Shown in pieces: positions 1 to 9,158 of a stretch of DNA of 60,275 nt; the stretch's first letter is position 1; each line of letters opens with the position of its first letter. Origin of the DNA: Rhizobium hidalgonense (GTDB lineage: Bacteria; Pseudomonadota; Alphaproteobacteria; Rhizobiales; Rhizobiaceae); contig NZ_LODW01000064.1 of assembly GCF_002914525.1 (NCBI RefSeq), positions 1 to 60,275 of the forward strand. The letters run 5' to 3'. Under the pieces are notes generated by a model. That model was not told the DNA's origin. It was given only the letters and a program-made list of their open reading frames with translations, and ran no database searches. A program made the position numbers and the translations under genes.

Positions 1-3
1 TGA

Positions 4-195
4 GATGAAACGCGGCCTATAGATTCCATCTCTCGACACCCGAAAATGCGTTCGCCGGACGCTTACAAAATATTGATGAACGTCACGATAGGGACGGGCG
101 CCGTTATCGGAGCAAATTCCGTCGTTACGGCCGATATTCCCGAATATGCAATCGCCGTTGGTTCGCCAGCGAAAGTCATCAAATACCGCAGCTAA
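4..195 (+). pseudogene. 3' stump of a hexapeptide-repeat acetyltransferase
   Basis: The reading frame ending at the TAA at 193-195 encodes a typical left-handed beta-helix acetyltransferase C-terminus: VTIGTGAVIGANSVVT, then IPEYAIAVGSPAKVIKYR, the pattern closing CatB/xenobiotic-type O-acetyltransferases. The same frame has a TGA at 1-3, and the other two forward frames also stop within the first 22 bases, so no intact gene can enter from the left. The stretch before the hexapeptides (around RHPKMRSPDAYKILM) does not continue the hexapeptide pattern and lacks the usual DVWIG step, which suggests an internal deletion. It lies beside methyltransferase and glycosyltransferase genes, so it was probably a sugar O-acetyltransferase. 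The family call for the C-terminus is firm; the pseudogene status assumes no sequencing error. Confidence 0.6.
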
Positions 196-266
196 ATCGG
201 TCCGGCGACTAGACGCTGGAGACAAGAAGAGCGGTAGTGAGGAAAGTTGGCGTCTCACACACCATT

Positions 267-1964
267 TCAAAGCGCTCGCAGCGTTACACTTACCAAGCCG
301 CCTAAATAGGTTTTCAACTCGCTGGGTCTGATAAAGCGAAAATATAGATACTCGTATGCGAGAGATGCATTGTCCCATGAGCTTTTTTTGGACGATATTT
401 CAAGCTCAGCTTGCGGTCCACTCAGATCGATATCTCTTGCGCTGGCCCAGGCGTCGCAGAAAAAAGCGATACGTGCGGGGTTCGTCGAATGAACTGGCCT
501 CACGCCTGGTGCCGAGTCGATGCCGAAGAACGCTATGTGCTCAGGTGTAAACGCCATCCGGCTCTGTCCGCCCCAAATGATGTGAAATTTCGAGGTATAA
601 TCAGCAAATCCATATTCCGAGGCCTCGCCCGGCATCGGAAACTTATCGGTTATCCAATAATTTGAAAAAGTCGACCATTGTGGATTATCAACAAGGTATT
701 GCGAGACTGCCAAGTCTTTTGCCGCTCGTGCCTGCCAAGCTGCGTAACTTCCCCACCACCGATTTGTAAATAACGTAAGAGCGATCAGAAGTAACACAAA
801 CGAAGTTTTCTTGGCCTGCAAGCTAGGCGCTTTTCGTTTCAGAAATCGCAAAACACCGACCGCGATCACAGCCAGCGGGAGGGGCATCAAGATCGCATTT
901 CTCATCAACACCCCAAGCTCCGGACTCTTTCCAACAACGATGTAGGGAAGAGTTCCGCAAAGAAGTGAGAAGAGCCCAAAACTTATTATCTTGACACTGC
1001 CGTCTAGTCTCTGACTGCCGATATCAGGCTTTTCAGCGTTTGGCGTTCTTAGGAGGAAAAATAAAGCGATAAAAAGCGTCGAATATACGAAGGCAGCCAA
1101 AAGCACATAAAAGTTCCAATCGTCAATTGCAACAGGCCTAATCGCAACAGGCCATACAATTCCATCGACTAAAAATCGGTAAGAATTACTAGCAATGCTC
1201 GGGAGGTCTAAATAAAAGCTATTATAATTGTTGTAAAGCCCAGTCTTTTGGTAAAAAAATCCCTTATACAGCCAATAGACGATAGGAAGAGTTGTAAAAT
1301 CTAGTTTTGACCAACAGAATGAAAGAAATGTGGATATGCACCCCCGTAGGTCGCTAACCTGCCGAGCCGCTTGGCTAATGTAGACGAGGTAGGCGAGGAT
1401 GAAAGCGGCAGCGTAAAGTACCAGCAAAGAATTGAGCGTAAACGACACGAAGTAAATAAGAATAGAAGCGCCTCGTGCGAGGTAGTAAAGGCCTCCGCGG
1501 ATCCGTTCAACTGAGATAAATAGGTACGTGGCCACCAGGAACAGCGCGTAAGCGTTAAAGTATGTTGAATATGTGATAATTACAGTAACAGTCGTTAACG
1601 GCAGCAAATTCGAAAAAAGCGCAATATAAAAAGATTCTCTCTCAGTGAGGAATCCGCACTTGAGGCCAATAAGATAGGAAAAAATAACAGCAATATAAAC
1701 GCCGAAAATTACTATAGATTTTAGCAAGAAAATATTTGGAATATAAGATAGAGGCCAAACATAGTATGTGAACATTGGTACTGCTGCGGAAGAGTACATA
1801 TTCATAATTGCGTTCCAGTCCTTGAAAAATAGTGACGAGAACAGGCCGGCGTCTTCCGCAAATATTCCTTCATTAACGAAGGCCATCCAGTGCGTACACA
1901 AAACTGAAACAGTCAGCAGAACCAAGCTGGTTAGTTTGGGCGCACGTCGAACGTAATCGCTCAT
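267..1964 (-). CDS. Polytopic membrane protein of a surface-polysaccharide cluster
   Basis: This 565-residue protein has roughly ten or more hydrophobic segments covering residues 12 to about 425, followed by a C-terminal part of about 140 residues that looks extracytoplasmic. The topology (many TM helices, then a soluble tail) resembles the GT-C-like or glucosyltransferase-like membrane proteins of polysaccharide loci, but I see no diagnostic catalytic motif and do not assign an activity. The start is supported by AGGAGA six bases upstream of the ATG. It is the last gene of the minus-strand run beginning at 6748, 61 bases after the FkbM gene. Base composition is clearly AT-richer than the core genes further right, consistent with an acquired island. 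Confidence 0.75.
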   Translation of the reverse strand: MSDYVRRAPKLTSLVLLTVSVLCTHWMAFVNEGIFAEDAGLFSSLFFKDWNAIMNMYSSAAVPMFTYYVWPLSYIPNIFLLKSIVIFGVYIAVIFSYLIGLKCGFLTERESFYIALFSNLLPLTTVTVIITYSTYFNAYALFLVATYLFISVERIRGGLYYLARGASILIYFVSFTLNSLLVLYAAAFILAYLVYISQAARQVSDLRGCISTFLSFCWSKLDFTTLPIVYWLYKGFFYQKTGLYNNYNSFYLDLPSIASNSYRFLVDGIVWPVAIRPVAIDDWNFYVLLAAFVYSTLFIALFFLLRTPNAEKPDIGSQRLDGSVKIISFGLFSLLCGTLPYIVVGKSPELGVLMRNAILMPLPLAVIAVGVLRFLKRKAPSLQAKKTSFVLLLIALTLFTNRWWGSYAAWQARAAKDLAVSQYLVDNPQWSTFSNYWITDKFPMPGEASEYGFADYTSKFHIIWGGQSRMAFTPEHIAFFGIDSAPGVRPVHSTNPARIAFFCDAWASARDIDLSGPQAELEISSKKSSWDNASLAYEYLYFRFIRPSELKTYLGGLVSVTLRAL

Positions 1965-2025
1965 GATGTGTCTCCTGATATTCCAAATTCCCCAAACCGT
2001 GGATACGGAGATGCTTTCCGCGATA

Positions 2026-2871
2026 TCAATCGCAAGTGGCTAGCACGTTCAATCCTCCGCCTATGGGGATGATCGATCTAACAAAATCCGGGTTTCGCGG
2101 CAGTTTTCGATTTCTCGCAACGTCGGATATCTCATATCCCACACTCCAGAGAGAATTCAGAATCGCATCAAATTTTTCGGGCTGAGATTTGTATACGTAA
2201 GGCGCAAGCTCCAATAGAATTTTTGGCTGATATTTAATTATTGTTGCCTTGGCACCAAGCAGCACATCGCTTTCGTTTCCGTCTACGTCCAACTTAATGA
2301 AATCAATGCGATCAATCCCGTTTGCTGACACAAATTCATCAAGTGTACTCATTGCGGCACCAACTGTACCCATCAGGCGGCCGTGATGTTCGAGATGCAG
2401 ATCGCTTGTAGTTTCCAACGGCCAGCTCGAATACACCGCGTCAGGCAATTTAGTGTTACTTGTTGCCATGAGCATCATCTGATGTGCGCTGATACGCGGC
2501 GCTAACGTTGGATTGAGTGCGATATTGGCCTTCTGTTTCCCGAAGGCAAAAGCTGTCGGTTCAAAGGAGAACACCTTGCCGCGAGCTCCGACAAGTTGTG
2601 CAAACGGCAAAGTATGTGCTCCGATGTTCGCGCCTATATCGAGGACGACATCGCCTTCTTTAACTAGCTGCGTATATAGCTTCAGAGTTTGAACCTCAAA
2701 GCCACCCAGGATATAGATTGCCAGATCTATCCCTTCCTTGAGGTCAATAGACCAAGTCACTCCCCTGCGCACGGCAGTAAGCTCTGACGGAAGGTGAAAG
2801 AGACGTCGGCCCCAAAGAATTGCCGTCGAAATAGAGCGGGCAATCCTGATTTTGTTGCTGGTCGACAGCAT
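2026..2871 (-). CDS. FkbM family methyltransferase
   Basis: A 281-residue SAM-dependent methyltransferase of the FkbM type. Motif I is DIGANIGAH at residues 78-86. It is followed by the FkbM hallmarks FSFEPT and IDFIKLDVDGNESDVLLGA, and by a late LLELAPYVY strand. Members of this family methylate hydroxyl groups on sugars or polyketides; within this cluster the likely substrate is a sugar of a surface polysaccharide (inference). About 75 residues precede motif I, longer than in the neighbouring FkbM protein, so the two may recognise different acceptors. It sits 28 bases downstream of the next FkbM gene in an apparent operon. Confidence 0.85.
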   Translation of the reverse strand: MLSTSNKIRIARSISTAILWGRRLFHLPSELTAVRRGVTWSIDLKEGIDLAIYILGGFEVQTLKLYTQLVKEGDVVLDIGANIGAHTLPFAQLVGARGKVFSFEPTAFAFGKQKANIALNPTLAPRISAHQMMLMATSNTKLPDAVYSSWPLETTSDLHLEHHGRLMGTVGAAMSTLDEFVSANGIDRIDFIKLDVDGNESDVLLGAKATIIKYQPKILLELAPYVYKSQPEKFDAILNSLWSVGYEISDVARNRKLPRNPDFVRSIIPIGGGLNVLATCD

Positions 2872-2899
2872 GTGATTTCGTCCTAAGTTGTTGGTGGCC

Positions 2900-3640
2900 T
2901 CATGGACGCGGGCGTCTGCTGAGGATCAGATTGCAGTATTCGCGGGCGTCCTGCGGATCAAACTGAGTGCCGTCAAAATGATGCAAAGCGGCATCGCGGA
3001 TCATTTGTATATCGAGATCAAGTCGATCGATAAAAGCGAGGAGAGCTGCAGGATCCACCCCGGCCTTTGAAAGGCCGTAAGGCCAATACTCCATCAAAAT
3101 CTTAATATTCACGTTTTCCTGCAGCACCCGCTCAGCGCCCCGTAGCACGCTGAGTTCATAGCCTTGGACATCGATCTTAATCAGATCTACGCGTGTTTCA
3201 CGGGGGAAATACTGATCGAGACTCGCGAGGGGGACACTGATTGCCTGTCGACCGTCACCGCTGTCAAAGGTACGATGATCCACATTTAACTCGTCGGATA
3301 TAAAAAGTTTGATAGCTCCGCTTCGGTCTCCGACCGCGGCATTACTCAATCGAACATTGGCCAGGTTGCGCAAATTGTCTCGTAGTCGCCGATAGTTCGC
3401 AGGGGCGGGCTCAAAGGCATGCACAATCCCAGAATCGCCGACAAGACCTGACAGGAAACGAGTGTAGACCCCGATATTTGCACCAACATCCACAATCGTC
3501 ATGCCAGGTCTAACAAGCTCTCGCAGTAACGCCCGCTCTGTCCGATCTGAATAGCTTTTCCACAAGCGATAGGTCGGATAGTAGAGCGGATAACAATGCC
3601 TATACAGCAGATTGGCGATGGAAATGATTGTTGTGTTCAT
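2900..3640 (-). CDS. FkbM family methyltransferase (second copy)
   Basis: A 246-residue FkbM-type methyltransferase. Motif I is DVGANIGVYT at residues 51-60, then AFEPAPANYRRL and VDLIKIDVQGYELSVLRGAE, the family signature around the catalytic region. It is diverged from the adjacent FkbM gene outside these motifs, so it is a paralogue rather than a recent duplicate. The ATG lies five bases after the stop of the upstream methyltransferase gene, which points to translational coupling. The probable role is O-methylation of a sugar residue in the glycan made by this cluster (inference from context). Confidence 0.85.
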   Translation of the reverse strand: MNTTIISIANLLYRHCYPLYYPTYRLWKSYSDRTERALLRELVRPGMTIVDVGANIGVYTRFLSGLVGDSGIVHAFEPAPANYRRLRDNLRNLANVRLSNAAVGDRSGAIKLFISDELNVDHRTFDSGDGRQAISVPLASLDQYFPRETRVDLIKIDVQGYELSVLRGAERVLQENVNIKILMEYWPYGLSKAGVDPAALLAFIDRLDLDIQMIRDAALHHFDGTQFDPQDAREYCNLILSRRPRP

Positions 3641-3645
3641 CGTTG

Positions 3646-4422
3646 TTACTTTGCGATCAAGTGCGCGCTAAAGAACGAGGCGAACAGTACGGGGAAAGTA
3701 CGCGCGAGCCGTCTATCAATTGGGAGATAGAGCCGATAAAGCCAGTGTGGTACCGGCAAAATCCTAGAGATCCCCCCCGTCACCATGTAGGCAATACTCG
3801 TAAAATAACCTAATTTAATTGCCTTTAGATCATACTGATTGGACAATCGTGTCAGCCAATCACGACGCGAAAAGAACATCATATAGGGAATCGCTTGGTT
3901 TGAAGACGATAAGGGGCCCTCGATCGTATCCAGAACCGGTTGGGAAATTTGGAAATCAACCGGTTCATGGTGCAGGAACTTAAGGAAGGGATAGGAAACG
4001 GCGGAGAAATAGGGTTCAACGAGTACCAACTGCCCCCCTTTCTTAAGTTTGCGACTTGCGCCGCTGAGAAAGAGAATTGGATCACGCAGGTGATGTAGTA
4101 CATTTGTCAGGGTAATTACATCAATACTGTGATCTTTGATAGCTTGTAGATCTGCTATATTATGACAATCAAAAACGATGTCTAGATAATCAAGATTGAG
4201 AACGTCTGTAGCCATTATATGTGGTTGAAATTTTTTCAACGGTGATGTGCCGCTGCCGATCTCCAGTACCTTCTTCTGAGAAAAATTTGGGATCTGGTCG
4301 AACAACTGTGCGTACAGTTCGCGATACCATAGCATTAGGTTGCGATTGCTTTGAAGTCGGTCACGATTCTCCAAAGTCATCGCCAAATCATGATCGTAGA
4401 GTTCTGTATTCTCTATCTTCAT
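3646..4422 (-). CDS. Class I SAM-dependent methyltransferase
   Basis: A 258-residue protein with a Methyltransf_11-type Rossmann core: VLEIGSGTSPLKKF (motif I, about residue 52), MATDVLN (acidic residue after beta 2), VITLTNVLHHLRDP (motif post-II) and LKKGGQLVLVEPYFS (motif III). It resembles the polysaccharide-linked methyltransferases that carry a C-terminal helical extension. It begins one base after the GT2 fusion gene and ends five bases before the next FkbM gene, so it is part of the same transcript. The substrate is unknown; a sugar or lipid-linked sugar is likely from context. The ATG at 4422 is the only start that keeps the full fold. Confidence 0.8.
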   Translation of the reverse strand: MKIENTELYDHDLAMTLENRDRLQSNRNLMLWYRELYAQLFDQIPNFSQKKVLEIGSGTSPLKKFQPHIMATDVLNLDYLDIVFDCHNIADLQAIKDHSIDVITLTNVLHHLRDPILFLSGASRKLKKGGQLVLVEPYFSAVSYPFLKFLHHEPVDFQISQPVLDTIEGPLSSSNQAIPYMMFFSRRDWLTRLSNQYDLKAIKLGYFTSIAYMVTGGISRILPVPHWLYRLYLPIDRRLARTFPVLFASFFSAHLIAK

Positions 4423-4423
4423 C

Positions 4424-5755
4424 TCAGATAAACTTTATTCGCCGAGCGGAAAAAGCGAGCATCGCCAATAAGATAACGCCATGGCGCCACCGGGAAATAT
4501 TTGTTTCTCCGTAGAGCCGTTGGCGATAGCAGATGGGAACCTCAACGATCTTCAATCCCATTCTTGCGGCGCCGAAAATGAGATCGAAATCTCCAAACGG
4601 ATCGAAGTCGCCGAAGTATGAACGGTTTTTGGCGAGCTTCAAATAATTGGACCGACTGATTACCTTTGTTCCGCAAAGGGTGTCTTTGAACCGCTGACCG
4701 AGAACGAACGAAAAGGCCGTAGCAAAAAACTTGTTTCCTAGCAGGTTGAAGAAACGCATCGCTTTCTTCTCCATTGGATACACAAGCCGCGTTCCGTTGA
4801 TGAATTCGCCTTTATTGTCTTTGATGGCAGCATAGAACTTGGGAAGATCCTCGGGTGGAACGGTCATGTCTGCATCAAGAATCATAAGGATTTCATTCGA
4901 GGCAAGGCTGAATCCCTTCCGGACGGCGTCCCCTTTTCCCTTTCCTTCTTGCTGGTCAATCACAATTCTGCGCTCTGATCCATAGCGGGCTTGTGCGGCC
5001 TGGATCGCACTCCAGGTCTCATCCGTTGAATTGCCCTCGATAAAGATGATTTCGTCTTTTGGCCCCATTGGCGGAATGCGTCTGACTATTTCGTCGATAT
5101 TGCCGGCTTCGTTTCGCGCGGGCACGATGACTGAGACGGATGGCGCGTCGACTTCTTTCACCGTCGCTACAGGTCTTGCGACAGCGATATTCAAAAGACA
5201 AAGGTTTCTGAATACCGGTAAAGGGGCGATGTAGCGATTGATAAAATTACTGACGAGCGGAATGTAGAGCGGGACCAGGATCTTTTGATCTAAGCTGATC
5301 AGCTCGAAATTTTCGAGTTCCAGCAGGTTTCGAACGTCCTCATGCGCTAACCAGTTGGCTTCGGGTAAGTTGCCTCGCAAGTTCAAGGCCGATGCGACAT
5401 TAACCAAAGGTCGCCACAAGGCGCTATAGTAGGTAAGAACCAGGCGAGTTTCCGGATGGGACGCTTTATGCAGATCGGCAAAGAGGTTTTGAATGTCGCG
5501 CTCATAGTGAATGAGTCCGCCAATCACTATGTAGTCAGCGCAGGTTTCTCTGAGCTGCTCAAAAGGAAGCGCTGAATTTTCGCGAAAGGTCTCAGCGGGG
5601 AGGCTTTCATTAGGCTCTGAACGGAACGCAATTCGACCTTGAGGCATCGCACCTACTAAGAGTGACGAGGCAGGGTCAATTTCTACGACGGAATTTTGAG
5701 GGAGTATAAAAAGCTCCAGGTATTTCCGGAGCAACGAATAGAAATATTTTCTCAT
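4424..5755 (-). CDS. Glycosyltransferase family 2 with N-terminal methyltransferase-like domain
   Basis: 443 residues in two parts. Residues 1 to about 205 have the strand/helix rhythm of a Methyltransf_11 fold but lack a clear glycine-rich SAM loop, so this half looks degenerate. From about residue 207 comes a classic GT2 domain: SVSVIVPARNEAGNIDEIV, then IIFIEGNSTDETW, EGKGKGDAVRKG and the metal-binding LDADMTVPPEDL (DAD at about 294-296), followed by a PICYRQRLYGETNISRW stretch as in dolichol-phosphate-mannose-synthase-like GT2 enzymes. It probably transfers a sugar to a polyprenyl phosphate or a growing glycan at the inner membrane. It begins six bases after the flippase-like gene. The domain fusion is visible; the acceptor is not. 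Confidence 0.85.
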   Translation of the reverse strand: MRKYFYSLLRKYLELFILPQNSVVEIDPASSLLVGAMPQGRIAFRSEPNESLPAETFRENSALPFEQLRETCADYIVIGGLIHYERDIQNLFADLHKASHPETRLVLTYYSALWRPLVNVASALNLRGNLPEANWLAHEDVRNLLELENFELISLDQKILVPLYIPLVSNFINRYIAPLPVFRNLCLLNIAVARPVATVKEVDAPSVSVIVPARNEAGNIDEIVRRIPPMGPKDEIIFIEGNSTDETWSAIQAAQARYGSERRIVIDQQEGKGKGDAVRKGFSLASNEILMILDADMTVPPEDLPKFYAAIKDNKGEFINGTRLVYPMEKKAMRFFNLLGNKFFATAFSFVLGQRFKDTLCGTKVISRSNYLKLAKNRSYFGDFDPFGDFDLIFGAARMGLKIVEVPICYRQRLYGETNISRWRHGVILLAMLAFSARRIKFI

Positions 5756-5761
5756 CGGTCT

Positions 5762-6748
5762 CTAACTTGGCAAGACGCGCGCCATGCGCCACCGGCCGTA
5801 AAGGATCGCTGCCGGCAGGACATAAGCCGCAAAAAATAGGAGATGGATAGCTGTCGCTACGAGAAAACCTTCAGCGGAGGAGCGCCCCAGGAGAAGGAAT
5901 GCAGACACTACTGAAGCATGAAAAGTTCCGATACCAGAGGGTGCAGCAGGGAGCATCAGCCCTAGGGCGCCTGCGAACAATACGACGAGCGCCTCTTCGT
6001 AGCTGAGTGACACCCCCACAAATTGTGCGGCAAACACGTACGAAAAAGCATACGCTGACAACCACATTGATAATGTAAGAATGCCGGGAGAGAACAGATT
6101 GTTGAGCGTCATTTGCTCACCCGCACTGCGTATTAGCACTGCGATATGTCTGTTGAAGAAAGATTCCCACCCTATATATGTGAATACCGTGCAGATCCAT
6201 TTCAGGAGAAGCGCGTTGAAGTATTTCACCAGCACAATGGCCGTAATCGCAAGTCCGAGAGCCGAAGCAATCGAAGCAAACAATATCTCAGTGTGGGCGG
6301 TATCCATCGATAATGTCAGAACGGTAGCAGCTAACACGCCAACAGCAGCGATCGTAATGAGATCGATTACTTTCTCGACCATCAGGCTGCCAAATACCTC
6401 GGCTTGAGCTATTCGGCCTGCAACATGGCTGTAGTGAACTCGCAACAGATCACCTCCTCTTGCAGGGAGAAACATGTTGCCGCCGAGGCAAAGAATGGAG
6501 GCTGTAAGAGAGGTGCGCTTGTCAAGTTTTCTACCTATCAGCATCTGCCAACGGCAACCGTAGATTACAGCAATCAAAACAGCCGTGAGCGAAAATGGCC
6601 AAAGAGAAACCGGGTGAACACCGTCCTTCAGTATACGAATAGTATCTCGCCAGTTAATCGAGCTAACCAGAAACGCAAGCAATGCGAGGCTCATAAGATA
6701 AGCGAAAAAAGTCCGAGCGCTTATTTTTGAACGAGCTTGTGCGGCCAT
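5762..6748 (-). CDS. Lysylphosphatidylglycerol-synthase-TM/AglD-type flippase-like protein
   Basis: A 328-residue integral membrane protein with seven to eight hydrophobic helices and the features of the LPG_synthase_TM (UPF0104) family, including RGGDLLRVHY in the middle and LPAAPSGIGTFHASVVSAFLLLG near the C-terminus. In polysaccharide clusters such proteins are thought to move lipid-linked sugars or substrates across the membrane; this role is inferred. It is the first gene of the minus-strand operon that runs to 267, directly ahead of the GT2 gene with a six-base gap. The promoter should lie in 6749-6930. Confidence 0.75.
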   Translation of the reverse strand: MAAQARSKISARTFFAYLMSLALLAFLVSSINWRDTIRILKDGVHPVSLWPFSLTAVLIAVIYGCRWQMLIGRKLDKRTSLTASILCLGGNMFLPARGGDLLRVHYSHVAGRIAQAEVFGSLMVEKVIDLITIAAVGVLAATVLTLSMDTAHTEILFASIASALGLAITAIVLVKYFNALLLKWICTVFTYIGWESFFNRHIAVLIRSAGEQMTLNNLFSPGILTLSMWLSAYAFSYVFAAQFVGVSLSYEEALVVLFAGALGLMLPAAPSGIGTFHASVVSAFLLLGRSSAEGFLVATAIHLLFFAAYVLPAAILYGRWRMARVLPS

Positions 6749-6924
6749 CTAATTCGATCTTCGAAACTTGAGAGCCTTGAAGGCTAAACAGGCCATGACT
6801 CCTGCCACTGGCCCAAGCAAATGTGGGAAAACGACATACAGAGCGGCACCGCTTTAGCCGTATTCAGGCCTTCGACTACCCTTAAGAGAAAACTTTAGCA
6901 ATAGATAACTATTACGGTACCTCG

Positions 6925-7066
6925 CGGTACCTATATTGAGTCGCCGCGGACAACACCCGTCTCCATTCGGGGGGCGGGTTTTTCCACAGCCACACCTCCG
7001 GAGCCCCAATGCTCGTTCATAACTGGCGCGCCATACTAAGGCGCGCCTGGAACGTCCGCTTCCGAT
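6925..7066 (+). pseudogene. Duplicated 5' end of the small phage-type gene at 9501
   Basis: From about 6925 this stretch aligns with about 9412-9560. It shares CGCG(G)TAC..TATTGA, the CCCGTCTCCA leader, GGAGCC before the start, and then ATGCTCGTYCATAACTGGCGCGC. Translation from 7009 gives MLVHNWRAILRRAWNVR against MLVHNWRAVIKHAWSVR at 9501. Similarity ends at about 7066, just before the convergent gene's stop at 7068, so only about 19 codons plus the leader are present. A hairpin with a T run (CGGGTTTTT, 6975-6983) lies in the leader. The whole gap 6749-7067 contains nothing else recognisable beyond the presumed promoter for the minus-strand operon. Confidence 0.65.
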
Positions 7067-7067
7067 T

Positions 7068-9056
7068 TCATTGTGGGGGAAAACCGTTGAACCGGTACAG
7101 TTCCCAGCCAAATCCGTCTTTCAGCAGCAAAGTCGATTCCGGCAGCATTCGCGATATCGTTTTTTCTGCCAATGCAAACTTGGCGGCGCCGATGCGTTCG
7201 GCCAGCAACTGCTGTTTCTGTGTCACCCGGATAAAGTACCGGATGTGATTGCGCTCAATGAAGGCGTCCACATCGCTTTCGGATTCAGGATAAGTCGGCA
7301 GCAACCATCCCTTATCTCTGCCTCCGGTATAAGCGGCCGCATATAAAGTACTGCCGGTATCGAATGGTTGAAATACGATCCTCAAATCATTCGCCGCGAC
7401 ATAGCGATAAATGATGTAACCTTCACGCTGGGCTCCCAGAAAATCATCGAGTTTTTGCCGGCCAATCAGGACGTCCATGGTTCCCTGCTCCATCCAGGAA
7501 TAGGGTTGGCGTTTAGGGCGAGACATGAATTTGACGGCAGGAAGACAGAAAACAACGAGAGTAACGAGAACCACCGCAAACGCAAACAAATGGCCGTTGA
7601 CCGCCCTCTGGCCTTGTCGCAGACGTGCCGACATTTCGAACAAAATTCCACCCGGCTGGGCAGCACTGCTCGCTGCAATTTTCTCGACTATCAAGCTCGC
7701 GCCGATGTAAGCTGTCGAAAAATATAGCAAATAGGCCGGCGTTGCCCATCGTATATGGTTGAACATGACGGCGTACCAGATGATGAACATCGCAGTTGTC
7801 GTCGCGACCAGCACAAATATCCTTCTGAACGACGCGAGCAACGCTCCAATGATCAGGATGAGAGCGACGATCGCATATCGCCGACGATCCAGAAACCAAT
7901 CATGCAAGATGAAGAAAAAGTCGTGCCAGCCCTGACGGGTCGTGAGATCGGTGACGAAAACCCGGTTTGCCGGATCAAAAGCACGGCCGAGTTCGAGCCT
8001 ATAGTCCGCCATCCACTGGTCTGAAAGTCCGGGATGCCCGAAAACGAAAGGATAGATAGGGTTACCGAGCACAATGAGATTTTTGACGTACCAATAGCCC
8101 GCGAGGGATAAAAACGCGGCCAGGCAGGTCAAAAAAAGCGAAAATGGCATTTTGCCGCGATAGATCGACGGCAACAGCGCTAAGCCGACCAAGCCAACCA
8201 TCTGAAGCTCGGTGTATTTGCCACCGACCGCCCCACCCAAGAGCAAAGCACAAGAGACAATCTCGGAGGGCCTGCCGGTCTCAAGGTAGCGCCAGAGAAA
8301 AAGGACAGCCGCAACCGAAAAACAGGATCTGGGAAGAGCGGTTAAAGGGACTGCCGCGCCTGGGGTAAAAAAGGGCTGAAACGCGATCAGATAGAAAACT
8401 AGCAACAATCCAGCCGCCCGCCAGCGGTGCGCACAACTTGTGAGCAATAACAAAAATCCGAGGAAGATCGCCACATTCATCAGGCCCGCCGCGAGCCAAT
8501 GATCGACGATCAGCAGTGCACTGGCGAAAAGCACATTGAAGAAAAGCGGTATGTTTCCGTAAAAATTGCTGTCTATCTGCGGCGTGACAAATCCACCATG
8601 GGAAACGATGCTTTGGGCGAGTGGGATCTGAAAAGCCCAAACGTCAGCTGATCCTGCCGGGAAAAGCGCTGTAACCGACATTACCCCAGTCAAGCCAATA
8701 AATGCAGCAGATGCCAAAAGCGGGAAAGGATTGCCCTTGGCAGTCGCCCGCCCGCCCATCACGGCCAAATTGCGCAAATCGCCAAAAATCGCCAACACAT
8801 CGTCCCGGCGCCAGATCATCAGCATGGCGGCAAGGGGCAGCACGACTTCCACGCGCAACAAATGAATCGCCCCAAGAGCGGTTGCCAAACCACCGACGAG
8901 CGCAAGTCCCGGTAAGACGCCGCTGAGGAGCAGATCCGTCCCGTCACGAAAAGAAGGATTAACGCCGCGGTTCAACCGAAGCACAAGCGCACGATGAAGG
9001 GTCAGGCCGAATAGTAAAATCGCTGCAATGACAAGCCAGGCGGCGAGCACAGTCAT
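7068..9056 (-). CDS. Polytopic membrane protein, GT39/GT-C-like
   Basis: 662 residues with a dozen or more hydrophobic helices (first at 3-22) and a soluble C-terminal region of about 140 residues. The arrangement, with a large loop after the early helices containing ADVWAFQIPLAQS and DSNFYGNIPLFF, resembles GT-C membrane glycosyltransferases such as the PMT/GT39-like proteins. No unambiguous DD or DE catalytic pair can be fixed by eye, so the activity is inferred. It is higher in GC than the 1-7 kb genes. The gene is bracketed by two copies of the 5' end of a phage-type gene (6925-7066 and 9412-9560), which suggests it arrived as a separate insertion. Confidence 0.7.
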   Translation of the reverse strand: MTVLAAWLVIAAILLFGLTLHRALVLRLNRGVNPSFRDGTDLLLSGVLPGLALVGGLATALGAIHLLRVEVVLPLAAMLMIWRRDDVLAIFGDLRNLAVMGGRATAKGNPFPLLASAAFIGLTGVMSVTALFPAGSADVWAFQIPLAQSIVSHGGFVTPQIDSNFYGNIPLFFNVLFASALLIVDHWLAAGLMNVAIFLGFLLLLTSCAHRWRAAGLLLVFYLIAFQPFFTPGAAVPLTALPRSCFSVAAVLFLWRYLETGRPSEIVSCALLLGGAVGGKYTELQMVGLVGLALLPSIYRGKMPFSLFLTCLAAFLSLAGYWYVKNLIVLGNPIYPFVFGHPGLSDQWMADYRLELGRAFDPANRVFVTDLTTRQGWHDFFFILHDWFLDRRRYAIVALILIIGALLASFRRIFVLVATTTAMFIIWYAVMFNHIRWATPAYLLYFSTAYIGASLIVEKIAASSAAQPGGILFEMSARLRQGQRAVNGHLFAFAVVLVTLVVFCLPAVKFMSRPKRQPYSWMEQGTMDVLIGRQKLDDFLGAQREGYIIYRYVAANDLRIVFQPFDTGSTLYAAAYTGGRDKGWLLPTYPESESDVDAFIERNHIRYFIRVTQKQQLLAERIGAAKFALAEKTISRMLPESTLLLKDGFGWELYRFNGFPPQ

Positions 9057-9158
9057 GACCGGATGTTCCCCCCAGTGCGTTCCCGCTCATGGGCGGCATC
9101 GATGTGAGCTCGCGAACCATCAGATCGGAAATGAAAAACTCGAATCAACAACGACCCG

